Assembly: GCA_030653405.1 (NCBI GenBank)
Contig: JAURZO010000217.1
Location: 1 to 59,326, forward strand
DNA from: Zwartia sp.
GTDB taxonomy: Bacteria > Pseudomonadota > Gammaproteobacteria > Burkholderiales > Burkholderiaceae_B
Direction: 5' to 3'
Length of the DNA: 59,326 nt
Made by a program: the position numbers and the translations under genes. Positions 42,881-51,334 of this stretch are shown piece by piece; the first letter of the stretch is position 1, and every line of letters starts with the position of its first letter. The notes under the pieces are model-generated. The model saw nothing but the letters and a program-made list of their open reading frames with translations. It did no database searches and had not been told where the DNA came from.

Positions 42881-44053
42881 ATGAAGATCAAAGCCGTCCG
42901 CGCCCGCGTGTTTGAGTGGAAAGGAAAAACAGTTCCACCTCAGGGTAACTTTTGTTCAAACGCCATGGATCTGGTGTATTCAAAAAATGAAACGATGAGT
43001 ACTTTTCGTTTTCATTCGTGGACGGTCGTCGAAATCGAGACCGATAACGGCATTGTCGGTCTCGGTAACGTCGCGCTCGCACCCAAGATCGCCAAAGCCA
43101 TCATCGACGAATATCTGGCCGCGATGGTGATTGGCGAAGACCCCTGGGACTACGAGTACCTTTGGCAAAAAATGTATCGTGGCACGCATGCCTGGGGACG
43201 CAAGGGGGTCGCCATGGCCGCGATCTCTGCCATCGACTTAGCCATCTGGGACATCTTGGGTAAAAGCGTCAACAAGCCTGTCTTTAAATTACTGGGGGGG
43301 CGCACAAAAGAAAAAATCCCCTGCTATTACTCCAAGCTCTACCGGACAGACTTGAATGAAATGCAAAGGGAGGCACAGACCTTTCTCGATCAAGGCTTCA
43401 AGGCTTTCAAAATGCGTTTTGGCTATGGCCCGGCGCACTTGCAACAAGGCGTTGTTGAAAACCTGAAGTCGGTCGCAGCGGTTCGCGAAGTCATCGGTGA
43501 CGATACGGACCTCATGCTCGAATGCTACATGGGCTGGAATCTCGAGTACGCAAAACGCATGCTCCCAAAATTGGAGAAATATGCGCCCCGCTGGCTCGAA
43601 GAGCCCGTCATCGCCGATGATATCGATGGCTACGCGGAGCTCAATCAGCTGACCAGTATCCCGATCTCTGGCGGAGAGCACGAATTTTCTTTGTATGGAT
43701 TTAAACAACTGCTCGATCGAAAAGCCGTTTCAGTGGTTCAGTACGACACGAACCGGGTCGGTGGCATCACAGCAGCCCACAAAATCAACGCGCTTTGCGA
43801 AGCCTACAGCGTCCCGGTGATTCCCCACGCAGGACAGATGCACAATTACCACCTGACCATGAGCACACTCGCCTCGCCGATGAGCGAGTACTTCCCGATG
43901 TTCGATGTCGAGGTTGGCAATGAACTGTTCTATTACATCTTCGACGGCGAGCCTGTCGCCAAAGATGGCTTTATCCAGCTCGACGACAACACCCCCGGAC
44001 TCGGACTCACCCTCAAGACCGAGTTTCTGAAAGACTTCAATATCATCGAGTAA
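42881..44053 (+). CDS. Enolase-superfamily sugar-acid dehydratase (mandelate racemase group)
   Basis: The 390 residue protein is a full-length mandelate-racemase/enolase-superfamily member. Metal ligands are visible as Glu214 (L-E-C-Y-M-G-W), Glu240 (W-L-E-E-P) and Glu266 (G-G-E-H-E-F). Asp289 (Q-Y-D-T-N-R-V-G-G) and His316 (P-H-A-G) form the general-base dyad. The second-strand motif is K-M-R (177-179) rather than K-x-K. This layout, with the His-Asp dyad and C-terminal G-F-I-Q-L-D-D-N, resembles L-rhamnonate dehydratase-type enzymes that make 2-keto-3-deoxy acids. The actual sugar acid is unknown. The DapA-type gene starts 3 bases after its stop. Confidence 0.88.
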   Translation: MKIKAVRARVFEWKGKTVPPQGNFCSNAMDLVYSKNETMSTFRFHSWTVVEIETDNGIVGLGNVALAPKIAKAIIDEYLAAMVIGEDPWDYEYLWQKMYRGTHAWGRKGVAMAAISAIDLAIWDILGKSVNKPVFKLLGGRTKEKIPCYYSKLYRTDLNEMQREAQTFLDQGFKAFKMRFGYGPAHLQQGVVENLKSVAAVREVIGDDTDLMLECYMGWNLEYAKRMLPKLEKYAPRWLEEPVIADDIDGYAELNQLTSIPISGGEHEFSLYGFKQLLDRKAVSVVQYDTNRVGGITAAHKINALCEAYSVPVIPHAGQMHNYHLTMSTLASPMSEYFPMFDVEVGNELFYYIFDGEPVAKDGFIQLDDNTPGLGLTLKTEFLKDFNIIE

Positions 44054-44056
44054 GCA

Positions 44057-44980
44057 ATGGCCACACATCCAAGATATCAAGGCGTATTTCCCGTTGTTCC
44101 GACTATTTTTAAAGAATCCGGGGAACTGGATCTTCCTGGTCAAAAGCGCTGCATTGATTTCATGATTGATGCGGGATCCCATGGCGTGTGCATTTTGGCG
44201 AACTTCTCCGAGCAGTTTTCCATATCGGATGACGAGAGGGAAATCCTGACGCGCGAAATTCTGGAACATGTTGCTGGACGTGTGCCCGTGATCGTCACCA
44301 CGACGCATTACGGTTCACTGATTTGCGCACAGCGCAGTCGTCGCGCGCAAGACTTGGGTGCCGCCATGGTAATGGTGATGCCACCCTATCATGGTGCGAC
44401 TATTCGTGTGCCAGAGCCCAACATTTACGAGTTTTTTTCAAAAGTCTCCGATGCGATCGACATCCCCATCATGATTCAGGATGCGCCGGTCAGCGGCACC
44501 ACTTTGTCCGCCGCATTTCTAGCAAAGATGGCATCCGAAATCGCCAATGTCTCTTATTTCAAAATTGAGACGCCGGGTGCGGCAAGCAAGCTGCGTGAGC
44601 TCATCAAACTCGGTGGCGCTGCAATCGAAGGCCCATGGGATGGAGAAGAGGCCATCACCTTGCTGCCCGATCTCGAAGCGGGCTGTACTGGAGCGATGAC
44701 GGGTGGCGGCTACCCGGATGGCATTCGGCAAATCATGGACCCGTGGTTCGCAGGCAACCGTGCACAGGCCATTGACGCCTACTCACGCTGGTTACCTCTG
44801 ATTAATTATGAAAACCGTCAGGGTGGCATTTTGTCAGCGAAAGCACTCATGAAAGAGGGCGGCATCATCGACTCCGATGTGTCACGGCACCCCTTCCCTG
44901 CCATGCATCCTGCAGTACGCAGCGGACTACTTGAGACCGCCAGACGGCTTGATCCGCTCGTCTTTCGCTGGGGCAAATAA
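44057..44980 (+). CDS. DapA-family (DHDPS/NAL) class I lyase or dehydratase
   Basis: The 307 residue TIM-barrel protein has the Schiff-base Lys in S-Y-F-K-I-E-T (about residue 169) and P-P-Y-H-G matching the second Tyr position of the family. The usual catalytic Tyr of the Y-N-x-P motif is replaced: the strand reads M-I-Q-D-A-P-V-S-G-T. The G-T-T-G-E loop is A-N-F-S-E-Q. It is therefore not a dihydrodipicolinate synthase. With the dehydratase next to it, the likely substrate is a 2-keto-3-deoxy sugar acid, either cleaved to pyruvate plus an aldehyde or dehydrated further. It is the third gene of the Bug operon. Confidence 0.85.
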   Translation: MATHPRYQGVFPVVPTIFKESGELDLPGQKRCIDFMIDAGSHGVCILANFSEQFSISDDEREILTREILEHVAGRVPVIVTTTHYGSLICAQRSRRAQDLGAAMVMVMPPYHGATIRVPEPNIYEFFSKVSDAIDIPIMIQDAPVSGTTLSAAFLAKMASEIANVSYFKIETPGAASKLRELIKLGGAAIEGPWDGEEAITLLPDLEAGCTGAMTGGGYPDGIRQIMDPWFAGNRAQAIDAYSRWLPLINYENRQGGILSAKALMKEGGIIDSDVSRHPFPAMHPAVRSGLLETARRLDPLVFRWGK

Positions 44981-45000
44981 GTCCCAGAGATCCATCTCCC

Positions 45001-45035
45001 AGGCTAAGTTTCGAGTCCCCTCAGAAGCTTAGCCT
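45001..45035. terminator. Inverted repeat between the DapA-type and lysR genes
   Basis: AGGCTAAG (45001-45008) and CTTAGCCT (45028-45035) are fully complementary with a 19 base loop. They lie between two convergent genes and overlap the lysR stop. There is no clear U-tract, so function as a terminator is uncertain. Confidence 0.4.
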
Positions 45036-45949
45036 TCCGGATGAAGCATGGTTAAAAATGCCCTGGTCGCAGGCGAGCACGGGCGATCGCGCTTAATTAA
45101 GCTACCGTAAGGCTCTAGCTTGTTCTTGATCCGATAGCGCAGCACTTTGATTCGCCCACTATCCGAAAAGATCGCAGCCACCGACTCCGGGATCACTGCA
45201 ATCATATCGGTACGCGTGACAATATCCGCCGTCGTCAGTATCGAAGACGTCTCAATCAGATTGGCAGGCAACACTAAGTGTTGATCGCGAAACTCTCTCT
45301 CAATCACTGTGCGCATGGGGCTACCGGGTCCCTGGAGAATCCAGGGATACTGGTGTAATGCCTCGAGTGTGACGTTGCCTTTTCCCGCCAAAGGATGATT
45401 CGCCGCCCCCACAATAGACAGCGCTTCGTTCGCGATGGGTCTGAACAGATAATCATCTTGCTTCACACTCACGAGACGGCCAATCACTAAATCCAAATCC
45501 CCTTGGTTAAGCGCCTCGATCAGCACATCACTCGTGCCTGTCGAAATATTGATCGACAACATCGGAAATGATCGGCGCATCGCGATCAGCGCATCCGTCA
45601 GAATCGCGGGTGACGCCGCCATGATGCTCCCCAGGGCAAGCGAACCGTGGATACCGGTGTGCATCGCATCAAGTTCACGCGCGAGGGACTCCAAACTCCC
45701 CCGCATCCCCTGAAAGAAGCCGAGCACGGTCTTACCCGCCATGTTCAAGGTTAACGTTCTGCCGGTTCGGTCGAAAATCTTTGTCCCTAACGCATCCTCT
45801 AGCTCATGCAGCATTTTCGTCGCTGCAGGCTGGGTCATCCCCATCACTTGAGCTGCCGCGCGCAACGTGCGATGCTCCTGAATACTCAGCAAGAGCAACA
45901 CCTGTCGCATCCGCAAGCGATTCAATAAGGTGTGCGAGTAATTTGTCAT
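45029..45949 (-). CDS. LysR-type transcriptional regulator
   Basis: The 306 residue protein has the N-terminal winged helix-turn-helix with R-A-A-A-Q-V-M-G-M-T-Q-P-A-A-T-K-M-L at about residues 31-48 and a C-terminal periplasmic-binding-like effector domain. It is divergent from the PdxA2-type gene, and its ATG is about 19 bases from the operator at 45968-45990. It is the only regulator in the cluster. It is the natural candidate for binding both this site and the identical repeat before the Bug operon, and probably regulates itself. Confidence 0.92.
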   Translation of the reverse strand: MTNYSHTLLNRLRMRQVLLLLSIQEHRTLRAAAQVMGMTQPAATKMLHELEDALGTKIFDRTGRTLTLNMAGKTVLGFFQGMRGSLESLARELDAMHTGIHGSLALGSIMAASPAILTDALIAMRRSFPMLSINISTGTSDVLIEALNQGDLDLVIGRLVSVKQDDYLFRPIANEALSIVGAANHPLAGKGNVTLEALHQYPWILQGPGSPMRTVIEREFRDQHLVLPANLIETSSILTTADIVTRTDMIAVIPESVAAIFSDSGRIKVLRYRIKNKLEPYGSLIKRDRPCSPATRAFLTMLHPEG

Positions 45950-45967
45950 TGGATGATTCCAATTTTG

Positions 45968-46036
45968 ATTGATAACTTATAGATATCAATTAATGATGAA
46001 GTTTCATTTTACTGGAATTAATTTGCTCCCTAGAAT
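45968..46036 (+). promoter_or_regulatory. Promoter and LysR-type operator of the pdxA2-lysE operon (site B)
   Basis: ATTGATA (45968-45974) and TATCAAT (45984-45990) form an inverted repeat with a 9 base spacer. A -35 TTTACT (46008-46013), 17 base spacer and -10 TAGAAT (46031-46036) follow. Spacing from repeat to -10 is identical to site A at 41784-41853, and the core AAGTTTCATTTTAC is shared exactly. The start of transcription would be near 46043, leaving a leader of about 100 bases. Confidence 0.82.
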
Positions 46037-46141
46037 GTCACCAGAAACCTAAAACAATCCACAAAACAACCCACCTACGCAAAACAACTCCATCATTGCG
46101 GCTCTTTGCGCGATGGCGCTGTTGCAACTAAAGAGACACTC

Positions 46142-47167
46142 ATGCAAATCGCCCTTCCAGTTGTCGTCCTGACGCTCGGGGACCCTGCCGGCATCGGTTC
46201 CGAACTCATCGCGCGCCTACTCGCCCAGCACCCAGCTTGCACGCTGGCTAACGTCGTCGTCATCGGTGACCGTTGGTTATGGGAGCAGGGTCAGCAGATT
46301 GCCAACGTCCACGTGCCCACAACGGAGGTCGAATCATTTGAGGCCGTACGCCAACGTCCCGATCAACACCTGCCGGCATTTCTATCGATTGAGTCGATTC
46401 ACCTTCGCGACGTCATTATCGGTCAGGTCAGTGCGTTAAACGGCCAGTCTGTTTTAAAAATCTTGGATGCCTGCATGGATGCCACCCTGGCGGGACATGT
46501 CGATGCGATCTGTTTTGCGCCGCTCAATAAGCAAGCCATGAAAATGGGCGGTATGCAGCATGAAGACGAGCTGCATCACTTCGCAGAGTATTTGGGCGTA
46601 ACAGGTTATTTTTGTGAATTCAATACCTTAGGTCATCTCTGGACCTCACGCATTTCCTCACATGTTCCGCTCAAAGATGTGGCACAGTACCTCAGCAAAG
46701 AGCGGATCGAACAAGCCTCAGCGCTCATCTACAAGGCGCTCCTTGCCAGCGGGGTAGAAGCCCCCAAGATCGCCATCGCAGCCTTTAATCCGCACGGCGG
46801 GGATGGAGGATCCTGTGGCCGCGAAGAAATCGACATCATCGCTCCCGCAGTCGCTGCACTTCAGGCGAAAAGCTGGCCGACCGACGCCCCATTCCATGGC
46901 CCTTTCCCTGCCGACACGATTTTCTTAAAGGCTCAAGCAGGCGAGTATCAGGCGATTGTCACCATGTATCACGATCAAGGACAAATCGCGATCAAGTTGC
47001 TCGGTTTTTCAAGAGGCGTCACGGTACAGGGCGGCTTACCGATCCCGATCACCACGCCTGCGCACGGCACCGCCTACGATATTGCCGGGAAAGGTCAGGC
47101 GAGCGTCGAAGCCACCTGGCAGGCATTTCAGATCGCCGCACGCATGGGTAAAGCCTGGCGACAATGA
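46142..47167 (+). CDS. PdxA2-type dehydrogenase (4-hydroxythreonine-4-phosphate dehydrogenase family)
   Basis: The 341 residue protein has the family N-terminus T-L-G-D-P-A-G-I-G-S-E and A-P-L-N-K-Q-A-M. The metal-binding His residues lie in H-E-D-E-L, S-S-H-V-P-L and M-Y-H-D-Q-G-Q, and G-L-P-I-P-I-T-T-P-A-H-G-T-A closes the active site. The cluster context (LysR, Bug, dehydratase) points to the PdxA2 subgroup, which oxidises phosphorylated D-threonate or erythronate, rather than vitamin B6 synthesis. The DUF1537 kinase that normally partners PdxA2 is missing here. TphB of terephthalate degradation is another relative but has no partner dioxygenase here. The stop overlaps lysE (ATGA). Confidence 0.85.
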   Translation: MQIALPVVVLTLGDPAGIGSELIARLLAQHPACTLANVVVIGDRWLWEQGQQIANVHVPTTEVESFEAVRQRPDQHLPAFLSIESIHLRDVIIGQVSALNGQSVLKILDACMDATLAGHVDAICFAPLNKQAMKMGGMQHEDELHHFAEYLGVTGYFCEFNTLGHLWTSRISSHVPLKDVAQYLSKERIEQASALIYKALLASGVEAPKIAIAAFNPHGGDGGSCGREEIDIIAPAVAALQAKSWPTDAPFHGPFPADTIFLKAQAGEYQAIVTMYHDQGQIAIKLLGFSRGVTVQGGLPIPITTPAHGTAYDIAGKGQASVEATWQAFQIAARMGKAWRQ

Positions 47168-47766
47168 TTGATTGGCAAATTGTGATTTCGATGGCGATGT
47201 TCGCATTCGCCTCGTCAATCACGCCGGGTCCGAACAACATGATGTTGCTGAGTTCGGGCGTGAACTACGGCTTTAAGCGCACCATTGCCCACATGCTGGG
47301 GATCTCATCTGGTCATCTGGTGATGCTACTCGCCATTGGCGCGGGTCTTGACCAACTTTTTCAAGCCTTTCCGCTTGGCTACCCGATCATGAAAGTGGTG
47401 GGCTTTTGCTATCTGCTTTATCTGGCTTGGCGGATCGCGTTTAACCAGTCCCCTTTAAAACGCGGCGAAACGAAAGGCCATCCTCTGGGATTTATTGGCG
47501 CGGCATTATTTCAATGGGTGAATCCAAAAGCGTTGCTGATGGCGATCACTTATTTTAGTAACTACATGCCGATCGATGCGTCCAACACGTTCATCTTCTT
47601 TACGTGCCTGATGTTTACCGCAATCAACCTGCCCTGCCTGGGCCTCTGGGTGCTATTGGGCACCCAACTCGAGCGCGTTCTATCCAAACCACGACAACGT
47701 CAGATTTTCAACGTGGTGATGGCGCTTTTACTCGTTCTGTCGATGGTGCCCGTGCTATTTCTTTGA
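47164..47766 (+). CDS. LysE/RhtB family exporter
   Basis: The 200 residue membrane protein has the LysE-superfamily signature S-I-T-P-G-P-N-N-M-M-L in its first helix and a further five predicted helices. Members export amino acids and related metabolites. It is translationally coupled to the PdxA2-type gene, so it may export a pathway by-product or an inducing or toxic intermediate. The substrate is unknown. Confidence 0.88.
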   Translation: MIDWQIVISMAMFAFASSITPGPNNMMLLSSGVNYGFKRTIAHMLGISSGHLVMLLAIGAGLDQLFQAFPLGYPIMKVVGFCYLLYLAWRIAFNQSPLKRGETKGHPLGFIGAALFQWVNPKALLMAITYFSNYMPIDASNTFIFFTCLMFTAINLPCLGLWVLLGTQLERVLSKPRQRQIFNVVMALLLVLSMVPVLFL

Positions 47767-47796
47767 TTATTACCTAAACAGCAATGATTTTTCCGA

Positions 47797-48465
47797 TCAA
47801 AACCGTTCACGCAAAGCGAGAAAAAGTCTAATCAAAATAATCGTTTCAGGCACACCGGAAATATAAATATCGTAATAATCAAAACTCGTTTCCGCATACA
47901 TCAGATCAATACCCGAAAGCCCATCTAAGTAGCTATACACATGCCATGCAATGAGCGGGAGCAACCAGAGTGATCGATTTTTATCGACAGCCTGCTTTTT
48001 GATCAGCCAGTATGCAAACCCCATAAAGAGCACGATTGCGGCTACAAAAACACCGACAGGCAGGGATAACAGGCCGCCACTTCCACTCAGAAAATCTGCG
48101 GCAGAACCGGTCAGACAATACACGCCAATATTAAAAAAACTGACGTAGAAGTACATTTTCCAGAGCTCGTCTGGATTATCAAACGCCTTGAGCGCGACAC
48201 CTTTTTTTTCGGCTGTCGCATTGATCTGAAAAGAGGTGTTTTTTTGCATGTCTGGTGTCGAATAAGAGGATGAGTTGCTCGGGGCGTTGTTCTGATTCCC
48301 CTGTGCCTCACCATTCTGCGCACGCGGTTCAGACGCAACCGCAGGCACCGCCGCAGGGGCAACCGCAGACGCCGGTGGGGCAGCGGTCACGATTGCGTGC
48401 CCACAGGCGCTACAAAACCGAGCGTCATCAGAATTTTTCGCGCCACAGGCGGTGCAATACGGCAT
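47797..48465 (-). CDS. Zinc-ribbon membrane protein of unknown function
   Basis: The 222 residue protein begins with a zinc ribbon M-P-Y-C-T-A-C-G-A-K-N ... F-C-S-A-C-G (two C-x2-C knuckles within the first 25 residues). A low-complexity Ala/Pro/Ser/Asn linker (about 28-75) and three to four hydrophobic segments follow. The start at 48465 is supported by GAGG six bases upstream; the frame has a further start at 48477. It is convergent with lysE and divergent from the aldehyde dehydrogenase. I do not recognise a characterised family for the membrane part. Confidence 0.75.
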   Translation of the reverse strand: MPYCTACGAKNSDDARFCSACGHAIVTAAPPASAVAPAAVPAVASEPRAQNGEAQGNQNNAPSNSSSYSTPDMQKNTSFQINATAEKKGVALKAFDNPDELWKMYFYVSFFNIGVYCLTGSAADFLSGSGGLLSLPVGVFVAAIVLFMGFAYWLIKKQAVDKNRSLWLLPLIAWHVYSYLDGLSGIDLMYAETSFDYYDIYISGVPETIILIRLFLALRERF

Positions 48466-48693
48466 CACTAACCTCAACTTTTACTTAAACACAACAAAAG
48501 ACCCAAGCAGCTGCAACGATATGCTCGCCGCAACCTCTAATGTAAAGCAAGACGCACTCTACCGTTGCCACGATCAAACACAAGACATACTCAAATCATG
48601 GAGACTGAAGAGCCCTGCTTGCTTCAGGGTGATGTCCGCGCTGACTTTGCCTATACTAGCGCCTGCCCAAAAAATCTTTGCTCGAGGTCTTGC

Positions 48694-50175
48694 ATGCAAC
48701 AAAAACATCAGTTGTTCATCAATAACGAATGGGTCGACCCACTGACCGGTCAATGGTTTGAATCTCTTGATCCGTTCTCAGGTGAAGCATGGGCGTTAAT
48801 TCCCCGTGCCGGTAAGCAAGACGTTGATCGCGCGGTCAAAGCCGCCTCGGACGCCATGTCGGGTTCTTGGGGCAAAATGTCCGCCAGCGATCGTGGCATG
48901 CTGATGTACAAACTAGGTGCCCTGATCGAAAAACACGCAGACGAGCTCACCGAAGCTGAAAGCCGCGACAACGGCAAGCTACGCAGCGAAGTTGGCGGAC
49001 AGGTTCGCTACGTCGCCAAGTATTTCTATTATTACGGTGGTCTGTGTGACAAGATACAGGGCGCTGTCGTCCCGATGGACAAGCCAAAAGTCTTCAACTA
49101 CATCCGCTACGAGCCCATCGGTGTCGTGGGTACGATCACACCCTGGAACTCTTCACTACTGCTCACCGCCTGGAAACTCGGCCCCGCGCTTTGCGCCGGC
49201 AACACCATTGTTGCCAAGCCTTCCGAGCACACCTCGGTATCATTATTTATATTGGCCAAACTGTTCCTCGAAGCAGGTTTCCCACCCGGTGTGTTCAACG
49301 TCATTACAGGCTTTGGCCACGAAGTCGGTGAGCCACTGGTCGTCCATCCAGACGTCGCACGTATTGCCTTTACCGGTGGCGACGAAGGTGGCCGCAAGGT
49401 CAACATGTTGGCGGCCCAGCATTTCAAACGCGTCTCGCTCGAGCTTGGTGGCAAGTCCCCCAACATCGTGTTTGACGATGCCGACCTGACACGCGCCGCC
49501 AACGGCATCATCACCGGCATTTTCTCGGCCGGCGGTCAAACCTGCATGGCAGGCTCACGACTGTTACTCCAAGAAAACATTCATGACGAAATGGTCGAAC
49601 GCCTGATCGCGATCGCCAGCAAAGCCAAACTCGGCGACCCTGCACGCACCGACATCCAGATGGGCCCGGTCGCGACCAAGCCCCAGTACGACAAAGTGGT
49701 CAGCTACATTAACATCGCCAAAGCCGAAGGCGCACGCTGCGTTTTTGGTGGCAATGCTCCCAAGGGTCCCGAGTATGGTTGTGGTCAGTTCGTCGAGCCT
49801 ACGATTTTTGTCGACGTCACCAACGACATGCGCATCGCCCAAGAAGAGGTCTTTGGGCCCGTGCTATCAGTGATTAAATTCAAGGACGAAGAAGACGCCG
49901 TACGCATCGCCAACGATATCCGCTTTGGTTTGGCCGCCGGGATCTGGACTAAGAGTCTGCATCGTGCCCTGATGATGTCTGAGCGGATCAAAGCTGGCAC
50001 AGTGTGGGTCAACAACTACCGCTCCACGAGCTACACCACGCCTTTCGGTGGTTACAAAGACAGCGGCATCGGGCGCGAAGGCGGTATCGAGGCAGTAAAA
50101 GAATACCTTGAGACGAAGAGTGTCTGGATGTCGAGCGATCTCGACATGCCGGATCCTTTTGTTCGAAAGTATTGA
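48694..50175 (+). CDS. NAD(P)-dependent aldehyde dehydrogenase
   Basis: The 493 residue enzyme shows P-W-N-S-S-L-L, K-P-S-E-H-T-S (cofactor), L-E-L-G-G-K-S-P-N with the general-base Glu and G-Q-T-C-M-A-G with the nucleophilic Cys, then E-E-V-F-G-P-V. It is in the betaine-aldehyde/gamma-aminobutyraldehyde-like ALDH clade; the substrate is not fixed. The ATG at 48694 has GAGG six bases upstream, although the frame is open back to 48565. It may work with the sugar-acid cluster about 1 kb upstream, but it lacks the shared LysR operator. Confidence 0.9.
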   Translation: MQQKHQLFINNEWVDPLTGQWFESLDPFSGEAWALIPRAGKQDVDRAVKAASDAMSGSWGKMSASDRGMLMYKLGALIEKHADELTEAESRDNGKLRSEVGGQVRYVAKYFYYYGGLCDKIQGAVVPMDKPKVFNYIRYEPIGVVGTITPWNSSLLLTAWKLGPALCAGNTIVAKPSEHTSVSLFILAKLFLEAGFPPGVFNVITGFGHEVGEPLVVHPDVARIAFTGGDEGGRKVNMLAAQHFKRVSLELGGKSPNIVFDDADLTRAANGIITGIFSAGGQTCMAGSRLLLQENIHDEMVERLIAIASKAKLGDPARTDIQMGPVATKPQYDKVVSYINIAKAEGARCVFGGNAPKGPEYGCGQFVEPTIFVDVTNDMRIAQEEVFGPVLSVIKFKDEEDAVRIANDIRFGLAAGIWTKSLHRALMMSERIKAGTVWVNNYRSTSYTTPFGGYKDSGIGREGGIEAVKEYLETKSVWMSSDLDMPDPFVRKY

Positions 50176-50207
50176 TACGCACAGAATCTTGCTGTGATCC
50201 AGCTGTG

Positions 50208-50244
50208 AAAATGGCCCTTAGAGAAGAACTCCAAGGGCCATTTT
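50208..50244. terminator. Bidirectional terminator
   Basis: AAAATGGCCCTT (50208-50219) and AAGGGCCATTTT (50233-50244) form a perfect 12 bp stem with a 13 base loop between the convergent aldehyde dehydrogenase and HMG-CoA lyase-type genes. Confidence 0.9.
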
Positions 50245-50277
50245 AATTTCTAGGTTCGATTATTAACCCAATGAGTA

Positions 50278-51222
50278 TTAACCCACCGCTCTGCGCACAG
50301 ACTCCAGCGACATGAGTTTCAAACGTGGTCCGGCCTTCATCATCTGACCGGGCAACTGGCGTCCCATCATCTGCTCGACCTGCTTAGCCACGCCGATGAG
50401 TTTCTCCAGATCGATCCCTGTCTCATAACCACATTCTTCGAGCAAGTACACCAAGTCCTCGGTGCAAATATTACCGGTCGCACCTGGCGCAAACGGACAA
50501 CCGCCCAAACCTGCAATCGATGATTCAAACTCACGCACACCGAGCTGCAAACCATTCATGACGTTTGCCAGACCGACGCCACGTGTGTTGTGGAAGTGCA
50601 GCGCGATTTCCATGTCTGGATACTTGTTACGTACGGCATCCACCACGCGCGTCACAACGGGAGGCGTCGCCATGCCGGTCGTGTCACCAAACGTGATATT
50701 ACGAATACCGTGGGCATCATACGAGCCCACAATCTTCAAAATGTTATCGAGCGACACTTCACCCTCGAACGGACAGCCAAAGGCCGTCGCCACGGCGCCA
50801 CGCAACTGAATGTCCCACTGACGCGCGATCGGCACCACCTCGGCAAAATCCGCAATCGCCTGATCAATCGATTTGTTGAGGTTTGTTTTGCAATGGCTTT
50901 CGCTTGCCGAAATAAAACCCACCATCATGTCCGCTTTGGCCGCTGCTGCGCGCTCAGCACCGCGCGCATTCGGCACCAATACCGCCAGTCGCACATTTGG
51001 ATTGCGATGGACCTGCGCCAACACCTCGGCCGCATCCGCGAGCTGGGGCAAGGCACGTGGAGATACAAATGAAGTCGCCTCAATGCTGCGCACCCCAGCA
51101 TCAATCAGCCCGTTGATCGTCGCGACCTTGTCAGCTGTTGCGATGAATTCCGGCTCAGCCTGAAAACCATCACGTGTTCCGACTTCGGTCACTGTCACAA
51201 AATTTTTGGATTGCGTTGACAT
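50278..51222 (-). CDS. Hydroxymethylglutaryl-CoA lyase family protein
   Basis: The 314 residue TIM-barrel enzyme has E-V-G-T-R-D-G-F-Q (metal Asp), L-H-F-H-N-T-R-G (metal His pair) and the signature G-L-G-G-C-P-F-A-P-G-A-T-G-N with the catalytic Cys. It cleaves HMG-CoA or a related 3-hydroxy-3-methyl acyl-CoA to acetyl-CoA plus a keto acid. The CoA transferase gene 112 bases upstream on the same strand suggests the acyl-CoA is formed by CoA transfer. No leucine-degradation genes (ivd, mcc) are nearby, so another substrate is possible. Confidence 0.9.
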   Translation of the reverse strand: MSTQSKNFVTVTEVGTRDGFQAEPEFIATADKVATINGLIDAGVRSIEATSFVSPRALPQLADAAEVLAQVHRNPNVRLAVLVPNARGAERAAAAKADMMVGFISASESHCKTNLNKSIDQAIADFAEVVPIARQWDIQLRGAVATAFGCPFEGEVSLDNILKIVGSYDAHGIRNITFGDTTGMATPPVVTRVVDAVRNKYPDMEIALHFHNTRGVGLANVMNGLQLGVREFESSIAGLGGCPFAPGATGNICTEDLVYLLEECGYETGIDLEKLIGVAKQVEQMMGRQLPGQMMKAGPRLKLMSLESVRRAVG

Positions 51223-51334
51223 AATGAGTCTCGTAAAAATAGTCTGATAATGGGTTAAATATTACACAATGGCAGGCTCTGCTGGCTCGGATCTTCGAAG
51301 AGACATCGTTTAAGCCTGCTGGAGATTGTCCTGA

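Noticed and set aside
46142..47167. TphB (terephthalate diol dehydrogenase) identity for the PdxA-type gene
   Set aside because: No terephthalate dioxygenase genes are present, and the neighbours point to sugar-acid metabolism.
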